Part shown: positions 17,310 to 26,385 of the stretch, in pieces
Position numbering within the stretch: position 1 is the first letter of the stretch
Layout: every line of letters starts with the position of its first letter
Notes under the pieces: model-generated
What the model saw: only the letters and a program-made list of their open reading frames with translations
Database searches by the model: none
Told to the model about the DNA's origin: nothing
Assembly: GCF_900101395.1 (NCBI RefSeq)
Contig: NZ_FMZO01000004.1
Span: 301,009 to 365,008, forward strand
Source: Niabella drilacis
GTDB taxonomy: Bacteria > Bacteroidota > Bacteroidia > Chitinophagales > Chitinophagaceae
Length of the DNA stretch: 64,000 bases
Direction of reading: 5' to 3'
Program-made: the position numbers and the translations under genes

Positions 17310-18476
17310 TTGATAAAATTGATTACAACGTTTTTCCTGCTCCTTTTTCCCGGGAGTATGTTAGCACAAGCACCAAAGGTTCAGAGCCTGCTGGAGTGGT
17401 TCGAGAAGGGATCTATTATCCAGGGCGTTTCCATAAACAACAAAGGGGATCAGCTGGTTTTTGTAAAACGGCTCCGCAACGGGAGTGCTGTGCCCGTCAA
17501 AAGTACAGCAGAAGAAAAATTAATTGAAAACCTGCTTACCACCCGGGGCGATACCAGCCGCCGGCTGGACCCGGTTGTTGTGCATTATGATATAGCCAGC
17601 CGCCGTCAGATGCTCCTGGATTATGGCTGGGCCCCCCGGTTTTCGCCAAACAGCCGGCGGGTTGTTTATACGCACCAGGAAAAACCTCTTGGTAATGCAA
17701 AAGTTGTGGCAGGATCGCTCCGGGGGAATGATATCCGCATCTTTGACCTGCCGTCGAAAAAAACGGCAGTAGCTGTGGCCGCCCCCCACGGTTTTTTGAT
17801 GGAGCCCGTATTCATTGATTCGGCCCGGATCATTTATAAAACCGGGGATGCTGTAAACGGCCCTTATGCAGCGGGCATTTCATTTCACCGGTATAACCTG
17901 GTTACAAAAAAAACGGAGCTGTTGCGGGGCGCAAGGATCCAGCACCGGCTTTATGATCTTATGGGAGATGTATATGGCTCAGGCGATGAATATGCATTTA
18001 CGGTATACAGTCCGCAGGATTCGGCTCCCGGGCTTGCAAATGAATACGCTCATTTATTAATGCGTGGAAATGACACCCTGCACCAGTTTGGTATCCGCCA
18101 TTTCAGTAACCTGGATTTTAAATTTGCCCTCCTTCCGCAAAACCGCCTGGTTTACCTGGACGATAATCACCTGATGACGGAAGATACCAGTTTTATAACA
18201 TATTATCAATCCGGGAAATTGACGGCAAAAAAACCGGTTGATTTTGAATTTACAAAAGCCTGGCTGAGTCCGGATGGTCGTTTTTTATGCTATGTAAACA
18301 ATGACCGGGAGACTTTTGTGGTAAGGATCAGCGATTTTTCAAAAGCACAGTTGCCACTTTCAAAAAAAGAGATCCATTCTGTAGTTTGGGCTTCTGACGG
18401 TAGCCAGGTGGCAGTTGTTCAGGATCATGATACGTTGCCGGAAACGGATATCCTGCGGTTGTTTACAGTAAATTAA
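17310..18476 (+). CDS. Secreted TolB/beta-propeller-like protein
   Basis: A 388-residue exported protein of unknown function. Translation most likely begins at TTG 17310, because this gives a proper signal peptide (MIKLITTFFLLLFPGSMLAQ) and no upstream ATG exists. An AAAGGA sequence lies a few nucleotides upstream. The mature part has repeated blade-like motifs such as RFSPNSRRVVY, LSPDGRFLCYV and WASDGSQVAVV, typical of TolB or S9-peptidase propellers. No peptidase domain follows, so it could be a stand-alone propeller or a shortened S9-peptidase relative. It converges with the CpxP-like gene 8 nt downstream. Confidence 0.65.
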   Translation: MIKLITTFFLLLFPGSMLAQAPKVQSLLEWFEKGSIIQGVSINNKGDQLVFVKRLRNGSAVPVKSTAEEKLIENLLTTRGDTSRRLDPVVVHYDIASRRQMLLDYGWAPRFSPNSRRVVYTHQEKPLGNAKVVAGSLRGNDIRIFDLPSKKTAVAVAAPHGFLMEPVFIDSARIIYKTGDAVNGPYAAGISFHRYNLVTKKTELLRGARIQHRLYDLMGDVYGSGDEYAFTVYSPQDSAPGLANEYAHLLMRGNDTLHQFGIRHFSNLDFKFALLPQNRLVYLDDNHLMTEDTSFITYYQSGKLTAKKPVDFEFTKAWLSPDGRFLCYVNNDRETFVVRISDFSKAQLPLSKKEIHSVVWASDGSQVAVVQDHDTLPETDILRLFTVN

Positions 18477-18484
18477 AGCCTGGA

Positions 18485-18868
18485 CTATTTTTTTCCGCTT
18501 TTCCGGATCGAAGGCTCTATATCTTCCTTCCACTTCTTATATTCCTCAGCGCTCAGCGCCTTCTTAAGCTGATTGTCTCTTTCTGTAAAGAGGTTTTCAT
18601 TTTGTTTTCTTACACTCTGGTAATCCTGCTGCAGCCCCTGCGCCAGGGTGGAAGAACCCTGTATATTATTACGCAGCTTGTCCTGTGCCGTATAAAAATC
18701 TGTAAAGATCGTTTCAATACTGCTTCTTTTGGCCTTGTCAGGTTTAATGGCCGCATCAAATTTTGTCAGGACCGCGCTCACCTTATCCCCAACTCCTTCC
18801 TTTTGGGCATAAATGGAGGTGCTCAATGCCAAAAACAGGCCTAAAACCAGGATAAATCTGTTTCTCAT
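18485..18868 (-). CDS. Small periplasmic helical protein, CpxP/Spy-like
   Basis: A 127-residue exported protein with a signal peptide (1-21, ending IYAQ) and a charged, almost entirely helical mature region. The segment LSAEEYKKWKEDIEP resembles the LTxxQ-type repeat of Spy/CpxP periplasmic chaperones, but the assignment is weak. It is the last gene of the minus-strand ECF-sigma group, 83 nt downstream of another CpxP-like gene. That context suggests it is an effector or feedback sensor of the sigma factor encoded upstream. Confidence 0.6.
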   Translation of the reverse strand: MRNRFILVLGLFLALSTSIYAQKEGVGDKVSAVLTKFDAAIKPDKAKRSSIETIFTDFYTAQDKLRNNIQGSSTLAQGLQQDYQSVRKQNENLFTERDNQLKKALSAEEYKKWKEDIEPSIRKSGKK

Positions 18869-18951
18869 GTTACAAAATTATACTATTTGATACCATTTAT
18901 ATACTACAAGAGGTTTCTTGCAGGTAAGAAAGTTGCAAGGGGCTTGATTTT

Positions 18952-19440
18952 TTATTTATTCGAAGGTCCCGGGGGAATAGGACGTCCGTTCCGGCCCTGC
19001 CGGATGATCTTTGTCATGAGGGAGTCGTATTTTGGTTGCTGCTCGGGGGTACAGATGGCGCGGGTGGCTTTGAAGTGATGAAACGATTTTACCTCTGCCT
19101 GTTTTTGCAGTGTGGCAATAGAATCTGCCAGGGCCTCAACCGTGCTGTCGGCAACAACAGGTCGCCTGGTAAGATCAAAAAGTTGTTGCTTGATCTTCCG
19201 GATCTGTTCCATATCTGCTTTGGCGCCGGCCCATTGCTTTTGTTTGAGTTGCTTAAATTGTTCGATCTGACTATCGGTAAATCCCACTTCATTTTTAAGG
19301 GCTGCGGTAAACCCTTCCCGCTCCCTCTCCGGGTGCGGCTTTTTTGAAAAGAAGAAAGTATATGCCAGTAATGCCAGATTGGTGATCAGCAGCAGGGCGA
19401 TGATAAAAATAAGGGTTCTGTTACGTGCCGAATTGTTCAT
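18952..19440 (-). CDS. Membrane-anchored CpxP/Spy-like periplasmic sensor
   Basis: A 162-residue protein with one N-terminal transmembrane segment (about 10-30) and a periplasmic helical domain. The motifs VGFTDSQIEQFKQLK and CTPEQQPKYDSLM correspond to the paired LTxxQ signatures of the Spy/CpxP/heavy-metal-sensor superfamily. Its start lies 5 nt after the stop of the putative anti-sigma gene, which indicates translational coupling. In Bacteroidota such genes often follow an ECF sigma factor and a small membrane protein, consistent with an envelope-stress regulon. Confidence 0.75.
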   Translation of the reverse strand: MNNSARNRTLIFIIALLLITNLALLAYTFFFSKKPHPEREREGFTAALKNEVGFTDSQIEQFKQLKQKQWAGAKADMEQIRKIKQQLFDLTRRPVVADSTVEALADSIATLQKQAEVKSFHHFKATRAICTPEQQPKYDSLMTKIIRQGRNGRPIPPGPSNK

Positions 19441-19445
19441 TCCTG

Positions 19446-19775
19446 TTATTTGTTAAAATCATAGCTGGTATTGGACGCCAGGATAAAATTCTCATTTTGC
19501 AGAATATCCGATTCTGTTCCTGCTGTGAATACCGTTTCGGTCTTTTGCTTACTGTTTGCATCTATAATAAGATACACATTCACCGTAACAACCGACACCA
19601 GGCAACAGATCGCCACAACCGGCTTTGCGATGATGCTGCTGGTCTTTGTCCAGAAATTGGTTTCCTCATTCAGACGGGCCCGGACCCTTGTATACATAAA
19701 GGGCCTCGATTCAGCCCTTTTCAGGCCGTCGAAACTATTGAGGATGGCTTCTATATGATCTTGTTCTTTCATCAA
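19446..19775 (-). CDS. Putative single-pass membrane anti-sigma protein
   Basis: A 109-residue protein with a cytosolic N-terminal helix region (IEAILNSFDGLKRAESRPFMYTRVRARL), one transmembrane helix at about 50-72 and a short periplasmic tail. It lacks a recognisable ZAS zinc motif. Position alone (88 nt behind an ECF sigma gene and 5 nt before a CpxP-like gene) suggests that it holds the sigma factor at the membrane. This function is inferred from context, not from a known domain. Confidence 0.6.
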   Translation of the reverse strand: MMKEQDHIEAILNSFDGLKRAESRPFMYTRVRARLNEETNFWTKTSSIIAKPVVAICCLVSVVTVNVYLIIDANSKQKTETVFTAGTESDILQNENFILASNTSYDFNK

Positions 19776-19863
19776 TAAACGGATTTAACATGTTTGATGA
19801 TGTCTCTAATACCCTAAATATATCTGATTAAATAGTATTTGACGTCATTTTTAAACTTTTCTT

Positions 19864-20439
19864 TTATTCCCGGGGCTTATAATCCTTTTCCAGTATCTTT
19901 CTCAGGTTGTTCTTTGCCCGGTGGAGCAGGGATTCAATAGAAGATACCGAGGTTTCCAGCACTTCACTTACCTCCTGGTAGCTAAGGCCCTCCACCTTGT
20001 TCAGAATAAATGCAATTCTCTGATTCTCAGGAAGCTGGTCGATCGCTTTGAACAGGATCGAGGCATTTTCCTTTTTATCCAGTACCACGCCGGGATGTTG
20101 AAAATCGGGAGGGTTCACCACTACCTGGCTGTCTTCTCCGAAAATGCTGCGTACAAAGCCAAACCGCTTTTTCCGCTTCTTTTTCCGCTCAAAATCCAGC
20201 GATTTTGTGGTGGCTATCCGGTAGATCCAGGTTGATAATTTAGACTCCCCCTTAAAAGAGCGGATCGATTGAAATACCTGGACAAATACTTCCTGTGCAA
20301 TGTCCTCCGCATCCTCTTCACTCTTTACAATTGCCAGGCAGGTGTTATAGACCATGTTCTGATAGGTATCTACCACCTCTTTAAACGCGGCTTCATTGCC
20401 CTGCCTTAATTCCTGTACAAGTATTTCTTCTTTCAGCAA
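19864..20439 (-). CDS. ECF-family RNA polymerase sigma factor
   Basis: Regions sigma2 (about 10-80, with EEDAEDIAQEVFVQVFQSI and LSTWIYRIATTKSLDFERKKKR) and sigma4 (about 125-180, with LPENQRIAFILNKVEGLSYQEVSEVL and SIESLLHRAKNNL) are clear. The open frame runs upstream into the preceding barrel gene, but that extension is not sigma-like. The best start is TTG at 20437-20439, giving a usual ECF length of 191 residues. It directs core polymerase to a small stress regulon. It lies 50 nt after the barrel gene and is followed by a putative anti-sigma gene. Confidence 0.9.
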   Translation of the reverse strand: MLKEEILVQELRQGNEAAFKEVVDTYQNMVYNTCLAIVKSEEDAEDIAQEVFVQVFQSIRSFKGESKLSTWIYRIATTKSLDFERKKKRKKRFGFVRSIFGEDSQVVVNPPDFQHPGVVLDKKENASILFKAIDQLPENQRIAFILNKVEGLSYQEVSEVLETSVSSIESLLHRAKNNLRKILEKDYKPRE

Positions 20440-20489
20440 TGTAATACCGGTTAATTCAGCGATATTACAAAAAAAATAAATAGTACTGC

Positions 20490-23384
20490 TTAAAACATTG
20501 GCCCGCCGGGGCGGCCGCCGCCACGCATCATACCCGGAGGACCTCCCTGCCATTCACGCCTCCGCTCACCGCCCTCTTCACGGGCGGAGGTTTTGCCCTT
20601 ACCGAAATTGCGCAGGCTATAAGTAAAGGTGAGCATAAAATACTGGCGTAATACCATGTTGCGGGCGTCGGTGATATAATTGGCATTCACGGTCCTGGAA
20701 ATGCTCTGATTCTGGTTCAGCAGGTCAAAAACGGAGAGCTTCAGCTCGCCTGCCTGCTTTTTCAGGAACTTTTTGCCGATGCCTGCATTCCAAAGCCAAA
20801 AGGATTGATTCATGCCGGCCGTCAAACCGGAATAATTCTGGTAAGAAAGGTCATTTTGCAGGAACCAGCCGCTCTTGGAGAGCAGGTTCGCAAAAAAGCC
20901 TCCCGTTTGGGTTACATAGCGGTTAGCTGTAGTGCGCTGGTCGGTGCTGGTAGTATTATTGAACTGGGCATTATAGGATAAGCTGAAGTCCACATATTCA
21001 CTGATATTGCTGCCCAGCACCAGGCCGGCGGAAATACCCTGGTTGGTAGTGCGGGTGCTTTGGTAGTCGATCATGCCGGGCGCTTCCTGGTAGGTATACC
21101 CGGTATTAATGTTCAGGTTTGATTTTATCGGTTTCAGCGGCAGGCTGTAGGTTAAGAAGGTATTAAGGTTTTTATACCCGTTCATATTGACCGGCTTGCT
21201 GAACTGGGCGCCTTTCTTGATCTCAACCCCGTTGATAATTGAGTCCTGCATCGGGAAATAGGTAGCTGTCGTAATATAATTATTGGACAACTGGCCAAAT
21301 ACGTTCAGGAAAAAACTTTGGCTGTTGCGGGTATTGGTATAGGAATATCTTGCAGACCCCCAGTTGGTGGTTGTTTGCTTCAGTTCCGGATTACCGCTGC
21401 TGATACTCAACGCATTACTGGCATCCACAACGTCCTGCAGCTGGTTGATATTGGGAAAATCGTTCCGCATACGGTAAAATACCCGGATATTGCTGAATCT
21501 TCCGATCTTTTTCATCCAGCGGAGATTGGGCAATAAGGTATTAAAGGTCTGATTCACGGCTGAGGCAGTAGGGTACACCCGCATGCTTTGCAATAAGGTA
21601 TTTTCAAAGTTCAGGCCCACAGATAACTGGTTATCCCTGCTTTTGCCCAGGCGGTAGTCCACTTCGCCGGAATGGGTCTTAATGGTATTATCAAATTTGT
21701 TGGATTGCAGCTGGTTAAAGTCATTGTACCCGCTTCCGTCGTAGTCGAAGGTTTCCTGGTCGGCTTTGTTCTTTTGTACCTGGTAGCTGTACTCAAACTG
21801 GAACATTCCCTGCTGGCCGGCCGGTTCTGTATAGGTAGCACGGGCCCGGTACTGGTTCCCGTTTGTATTATTATCGCGGTACTGGTTCACCAGCGAGTCC
21901 AGGCGTGTTCCGGAATTATAATAGTTCAGCATATTATAATTAAAAGAGGTACCATCGTTTTTGTTATGAGAGGTCTGGAGGCCGATGGAGAAGGTTCTGC
22001 CCTGTTTGGCAAAAGAGTGGCGGTACATCAGGTTATTGTTGATGTTGAACCCGCTCCGGTTGGAGCTGGAATGTCCGTTCGCATTGTTTAGGGAATCAAC
22101 GCTCCCCCCTTCCGGCAGGAGGTAGGTATGTGTTTCCGATTGTGCATTGGAGCTGTTGTTCTGGAAGCTCAGGCTGGGAATAAAATAGATAGAGTTGCTG
22201 GAATCGATCTTGTATTCCAGGCGCATGTTAAAACGGTGGTTGTTATTATTCGAGGTGTTAAAGTTCTTACTGTTGACAAACCGGGAGTTGGTAAGGTATT
22301 GCGTATTGGTTTCAGACTCGTTGGTAGAATACTGGTTGTTGAAGAAATAACTGCCTGTTACATCAATTTTTTTCCCCCATTTATCGCCATAGTTCACACC
22401 AAAGGCATTGGTTTTACTGATGCCGGGGGTAAGGCCCACCATAAAGTCGCCTCCGTTTCCGCCCCCGCGGTAACCGCCACCGCCGCCTCTTCCGCCGCCG
22501 CCGCCGCGTCCGCCGCTTGAGGTAACACCCAGCAGATCCTGCTGGGCAAAGTTCTGCTGGTTAATATTATTGAAGTTCCCCACCAGCGAGATCCGCCGGC
22601 TGCCGTTAAAAAAGCTGGTATTACCACCGGCAGTATAACGGCTGTCTGTGCCGTATCCCGCAAAAATGCGCCCAAACTGGCCGTTCCTGATACCGGATTT
22701 GGTGACAATGTTGATAGACTTCTGGGAGTTGCCGTCATCAAAGCCGGTCAGCTGGGCCTGGTCGCTCATGCGGTCAAAAACCTGTATCTTATCTACTACT
22801 TCAGACGGAAGATTCCGGATGGCCATTGTAGCATCGTCGCCAAAAAAGTCTTTACCATCTACGGTTACTTTTTTTACTGATTCCCCCTGGGCCGTTACAT
22901 TTCCACCGCGGTCAACGGTGATGCCGGGCATTTTTTTTATGAGGTCCTCAACCGTGGCGTCCGGGTTGGTCTTATACTGGCTGGCACTGAATTGCGTGGT
23001 GTCTCCCTTTTGGCTCACGGCAGGGGCCGAGGCTATGACCACCACACCTTCAAGCGTTGTGGTTTTTTTGGGTATATAAACGTCCCCAAGGTCTGCATCC
23101 CGCAGGGTGTCCGAAAGGGTAATGGCTTTTTCCAGGGGCTCAAAGCCGATCGAGGTCGCTTTTAAAATATAGGCGCCCAGGCTAAGGTTACCAAAGCTGA
23201 ACCTGCCTTCTTTATCGGAAAGTGCAGATGCTTTTACGGTAGAATCAACGGCATTTTCCAGCTGCACGGTAGCTCCGCTTACGGTGGTACCTTCAACGGG
23301 ATCCATCAAAGTACCTTTTATGGATTGACCGTTTACAACGATTCCTGTCATCACGAGTACAAATAAGACTGCAATATGCTTCAT
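20490..23384 (-). CDS. Outer-membrane beta-barrel protein, TonB-receptor-like with carboxypeptidase-regulatory domain
   Basis: A 964-residue outer-membrane protein. Order of parts: signal peptide 1-20; carboxypeptidase-regulatory-like beta-sandwich about 21-105; plug-like domain about 130-235 with DGKDFFGDDATMAIRNLPS; then a long barrel. It belongs to the Bacteroidota outer-membrane beta-barrel family related to TonB-dependent receptors, and no SusD partner follows. Two low-complexity regions are unusual: a Gly/Arg stretch at about residues 289-316 (plus strand 22439-22520) and an Arg/Gly/Pro/Met-rich C-terminal tail (last 30 residues) beyond the usual barrel end. The ECF sigma gene begins 50 nt after its stop. 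The ligand is unknown. Confidence 0.85.
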   Translation of the reverse strand: MKHIAVLFVLVMTGIVVNGQSIKGTLMDPVEGTTVSGATVQLENAVDSTVKASALSDKEGRFSFGNLSLGAYILKATSIGFEPLEKAITLSDTLRDADLGDVYIPKKTTTLEGVVVIASAPAVSQKGDTTQFSASQYKTNPDATVEDLIKKMPGITVDRGGNVTAQGESVKKVTVDGKDFFGDDATMAIRNLPSEVVDKIQVFDRMSDQAQLTGFDDGNSQKSINIVTKSGIRNGQFGRIFAGYGTDSRYTAGGNTSFFNGSRRISLVGNFNNINQQNFAQQDLLGVTSSGGRGGGGGRGGGGGYRGGGNGGDFMVGLTPGISKTNAFGVNYGDKWGKKIDVTGSYFFNNQYSTNESETNTQYLTNSRFVNSKNFNTSNNNNHRFNMRLEYKIDSSNSIYFIPSLSFQNNSSNAQSETHTYLLPEGGSVDSLNNANGHSSSNRSGFNINNNLMYRHSFAKQGRTFSIGLQTSHNKNDGTSFNYNMLNYYNSGTRLDSLVNQYRDNNTNGNQYRARATYTEPAGQQGMFQFEYSYQVQKNKADQETFDYDGSGYNDFNQLQSNKFDNTIKTHSGEVDYRLGKSRDNQLSVGLNFENTLLQSMRVYPTASAVNQTFNTLLPNLRWMKKIGRFSNIRVFYRMRNDFPNINQLQDVVDASNALSISSGNPELKQTTTNWGSARYSYTNTRNSQSFFLNVFGQLSNNYITTATYFPMQDSIINGVEIKKGAQFSKPVNMNGYKNLNTFLTYSLPLKPIKSNLNINTGYTYQEAPGMIDYQSTRTTNQGISAGLVLGSNISEYVDFSLSYNAQFNNTTSTDQRTTANRYVTQTGGFFANLLSKSGWFLQNDLSYQNYSGLTAGMNQSFWLWNAGIGKKFLKKQAGELKLSVFDLLNQNQSISRTVNANYITDARNMVLRQYFMLTFTYSLRNFGKGKTSAREEGGERRREWQGGPPGMMRGGGRPGGPMF

Positions 23385-23579
23385 AAATAGGGGATATAAA
23401 GTTCATTGGACGATGAAAAGGGTTTAAACTTTCGGTCTGCATTTTTGATAAGTGCTAAAAATGCCGATAAATGGCTGCCGGTTTCTGCTGTTTTTGCCGG
23501 AAATCTTAAAAGAATGGTAGAAATAAACATGTTTAGGCATATTCTTAGAAAAAGTCATTTATCTTGCGGCTTTTAAAAA

Positions 23580-24161
23580 ATGACCATGGAGTATAATAAG
23601 TTAGTTGCTGTAAGTGGATTATCGGGCTTATTTGAGCTGATCAGCAGTAAAAATGATGGAGCCATCGTGCGCTCCCTGAATGATAAAACGACCAAATTTG
23701 CGTCTTCCCGCATTCACCAGTTCTCTCACCTGGAAAGTATTGAGATCTATACCATACGGGAAAATGTAAACCTGGTGGATGTATTCACTGTCATGAAAGC
23801 GGATACCACCCCTTTACCTGATGTAAAGGACGACAAGGCTGTCCGGGCTTATTTTCAGAAAGTATACGCCGATATGGACTTTGACCGTGTGTATGTTTCC
23901 GATATGAAGAAGATCGTAAAATGGTTCGACCTGCTGCAAAAGAACAATATCGAGATTAAGTTAACGCAGGCAGAAGAAGCGGAAACCGGGGAGCCGGAAG
24001 TGGCAGAAGAAACAGAGGCGGCACCCGCTAAAAAGAAGCCCGCGGCAAAGGCAAAGGAAGAAAAGGAAACAATATCTGAAGAGGAGGGAACCGGCAAAAA
24101 GGAAAAAGCGCCGGCCAAGAAAGCTGCAGCCAAGAAGGCCGCCAAAAAGAAAGAAGATTAA
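23580..24161 (+). CDS. DUF5606 protein with Lys/Ala-rich tail
   Basis: A 193-residue cytosolic protein. Residues 1-130 match the Bacteroidota-specific DUF5606 pattern (LVAVSGLSGLFELIS, then SLNDKTTKF, VNLVDVF and a C-terminal WFDLLQKN). The function of the family is unknown. The remaining 60 residues are almost only Lys, Ala, Glu and Pro, ending in KKAAAKKAAKKKED, which resembles histone H1 and bacterial nucleoid-protein tails. An alternative start is the second Met (23586). A hairpin at 24184-24211 follows the gene and probably ends its transcript. Confidence 0.82.
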   Translation: MTMEYNKLVAVSGLSGLFELISSKNDGAIVRSLNDKTTKFASSRIHQFSHLESIEIYTIRENVNLVDVFTVMKADTTPLPDVKDDKAVRAYFQKVYADMDFDRVYVSDMKKIVKWFDLLQKNNIEIKLTQAEEAETGEPEVAEETEAAPAKKKPAAKAKEEKETISEEEGTGKKEKAPAKKAAAKKAAKKKED

Positions 24162-24183
24162 TCATCCGGTTATATTGTTATTG

Positions 24184-24211
24184 ATACGGCCCCCGCTACA
24201 GCGGGGGCGTA
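24184..24211 (+). terminator. GC-rich hairpin after the DUF5606 gene
   Basis: An 11-bp stem with one bulged G (TACG(G)CCCCCGC / GCGGGGGCGTA) and a TACA loop is followed by ATTGTTT. The U-tract is weak but the position between two genes fits a terminator. Confidence 0.6.
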
Positions 24212-24309
24212 TTGTTTGGGGAGGTTTGCTTTTTATAAAGTATATTGCTGTTGCCGGTTGCCGGGAGCATTTTGGCACCTTAACCCCGCCGTAAAACATC
24301 AAAAAAATA

Positions 24310-26034
24310 ATGAACATGAAATTAGATGCAAATATTCAACCGTTAAAGCGGAGCTTTTTACCGGAAAATTTTAAGATAACGGACTGGAATACCCTCGAGC
24401 CCTATTTTAAAGATCTTGCTGAAAGAGCACTTACAAACCACGGGGAACTGGACCAATGGCTAAAGGATACCAGCGAGTTGGAGGCCGTGGTAAGCGAAGA
24501 AGCCTGCTGGCGGCAGATCAATATGACAAGGGATACAACCGATACCGCACTGGCCGAATCCTTTACCTTCTTTATGACGGAGATCCAGCCCTGGATGCAG
24601 CCCTATGCCGACCAGCTGAACCGGAAACTGATCAGCAGCCCGCTTTCAGCGGCACTTACAGGTCCCGGATTTTTTACCTATCTCCGGAATGTTAAGAAAA
24701 ATATTGAGCTGTTCCGGGAAGAAAACATTCCCCTGCAATCGGAGCTGGCGGTAGAGGCGCAGCAGTTTGGCGCCATTGCGGGAAAAATGACGGTTACCGT
24801 AAATGACAGGGAATATACCCTGCAGCAGGCGGCAAAATTTCTTGAAAGCCCGGACCGGGCACTGCGCGAAAGCGTATACCGGAAGATCGGCGACCGGCGG
24901 TTGCAGGACCAGGAGGCCCTGGATGACCTTTTTGATACGCTGCTGAAGAAGCGGCACCAGGTGGCATTAAATGCAGGGTTTGAAAATTACCGCGATTATC
25001 GTTTCGCAGAACTGGGCCGGTTTGATTACAGCAAGGAAAACTGTTTCCAGTTTCACGAAGCGGTAAAAGAACATGTGCTGCCGCTGGTGGACAAGATCTA
25101 TCAGCAGAAAAAAGAAAAGCTGGGGCTGGAGCAGCTGCGCCCCTGGGATATTGATGCAGAACCGGAGGGCACCGAGCCCCTGCGCCCCTTTAGTACCGGT
25201 AGTGAGCTGGTAGAAAAAGCCATTCACTGCTTTAATGAGCTGAAACCTTTCTTTGGGGATTGTTTGCGGAAGATGAATGAAATGGGGCGGCTTGACCTTG
25301 AAAGCCGCAAGGGAAAGGCCCCGGGCGGGTATAACTGCCCGCTGGCAGAAACGGGCGCGCCTTTTATATTTATGAATGCGGCAGGCACTATGGATGATGT
25401 AACGACAATGGTGCACGAAGGCGGTCATGCCATTCACTCCTTTTTAACCCATTCACTGCAATTGTCGGCATTTAAAGAGTACCCCACGGAAATTGCCGAG
25501 GTGGCCAGCATGAGTATGGAGTTGTTCAGCATGGAGCACTGGACCGGATTTTTCAAAACGCCGGAAGAATTAAAACGGGCGCATGAGCAGCAGCTGGAGC
25601 GGGTGCTCACCATTTTCCCCTGGATCGCGACCATTGACCAGTTTCAGCACTGGATCTACGAGCACCCCACCCATACCCGTGGGGAGCGGCTGACGGCCTG
25701 GCAAAATATCCTGGCTTCCTTTACTCCGCAAACACTGGATACCAGCGGGCTGGAGGATTACCGCAATTTCAGCTGGCAGCGCCAGTTACATTTGTACGAA
25801 GTACCCTTTTACTATATCGAATATGGCATTGCCCAACTGGGTGCCATTGGTCTCTGGCAGCAATACAAGATCAATAAAGAGCAGGCGCTGGATCATTATG
25901 TGCAGGCGCTCAGCCTGGGTGGAACCGAACCGTTGCCGCGGCTTTTTGAAGCAGCAGGATTAAGGTTCGATCTGTCGCCCAACCATATTAAAGGGCTCAT
26001 GGAATTTGTAAAGAACGAACTGGACCGGCTTTAA
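24310..26034 (+). CDS. pepF: M3-family oligoendopeptidase (PepF-like)
   Basis: A 574-residue cytosolic zinc oligopeptidase. The HEGGH zinc site (H369, E370, H373) is in VHEGGHAIHSF, and the downstream EIAEVASMSMELFSMEHW segment supplies the third ligand region. M3B enzymes degrade peptides of about 5-20 residues in protein turnover. There is no signal peptide and the length is normal for the family. A strong terminator directly follows (26061-26083), and the gene appears monocistronic. Confidence 0.94.
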   Translation: MNMKLDANIQPLKRSFLPENFKITDWNTLEPYFKDLAERALTNHGELDQWLKDTSELEAVVSEEACWRQINMTRDTTDTALAESFTFFMTEIQPWMQPYADQLNRKLISSPLSAALTGPGFFTYLRNVKKNIELFREENIPLQSELAVEAQQFGAIAGKMTVTVNDREYTLQQAAKFLESPDRALRESVYRKIGDRRLQDQEALDDLFDTLLKKRHQVALNAGFENYRDYRFAELGRFDYSKENCFQFHEAVKEHVLPLVDKIYQQKKEKLGLEQLRPWDIDAEPEGTEPLRPFSTGSELVEKAIHCFNELKPFFGDCLRKMNEMGRLDLESRKGKAPGGYNCPLAETGAPFIFMNAAGTMDDVTTMVHEGGHAIHSFLTHSLQLSAFKEYPTEIAEVASMSMELFSMEHWTGFFKTPEELKRAHEQQLERVLTIFPWIATIDQFQHWIYEHPTHTRGERLTAWQNILASFTPQTLDTSGLEDYRNFSWQRQLHLYEVPFYYIEYGIAQLGAIGLWQQYKINKEQALDHYVQALSLGGTEPLPRLFEAAGLRFDLSPNHIKGLMEFVKNELDRL

Positions 26035-26060
26035 CGGGCCCGGTCATTTGGAACAGAAAG

Positions 26061-26083
26061 GCTCCTCCTGCAGGAGCTTTTTT
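26061..26083 (+). terminator. Rho-independent terminator of pepF
   Basis: Stem GCTCCT/AGGAGC (26061-26066 with 26072-26077), 5-nt loop, then six T residues. It lies 27 nt after the pepF stop. Confidence 0.85.
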
Positions 26084-26093
26084 ATTTCCGTCA

Positions 26094-26276
26094 CTAACGG
26101 TATTCATAATGCCCCCGCATCCAATGGGAATGACCCTGATAGCCCGGAGTCCAATGACCGGGAACCCAAACGCGATGTCGGTGTGTACGGGGATAGGCGT
26201 TTACCGTACAGGCTCCAAGCCCGCTGAGGAACAGGATACACAACGCTCCGCAAATAAAGATTTTAAAAGCTTTCAT
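26094..26276 (-). CDS. Small WXXGXW-repeat lipoprotein
   Basis: A 60-residue predicted lipoprotein: a hydrophobic signal with lipobox LGAC (C23), then a His/Trp/Tyr/Gly-rich mature part containing WVPGHW and WMRGHY. These correspond to the WXXGXW (YXWXGYW) repeat of small envelope lipoproteins. No enzymatic function is known for such proteins. The tight spacing to flanking terminators supports an independent small transcription unit. Confidence 0.7.
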   Translation of the reverse strand: MKAFKIFICGALCILFLSGLGACTVNAYPRTHRHRVWVPGHWTPGYQGHSHWMRGHYEYR

Positions 26277-26385
26277 AGCATAGTAATTAGATCGTTAACA
26301 AACGGGTTTTTATTATTTGAATGCGGGTAAGGAAAAAGGTTTAAAGCCAATAGGCTTCCGGTTGTTAAAAGCGATTTAAAACAAA

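Noticed and set aside
20440-20553. N-terminal extension of the ECF sigma factor overlapping the barrel gene
   Set aside because: The extra 38 codons are the shadow of the barrel gene 3' end and the spacer; sigma2 homology begins after the TTG at 20439.
22439-22520. CCG-rich trinucleotide tract read as a microsatellite
   Set aside because: It encodes the Gly/Arg insert in frame within the barrel gene and uses mixed codons, so it is better described as protein low complexity.
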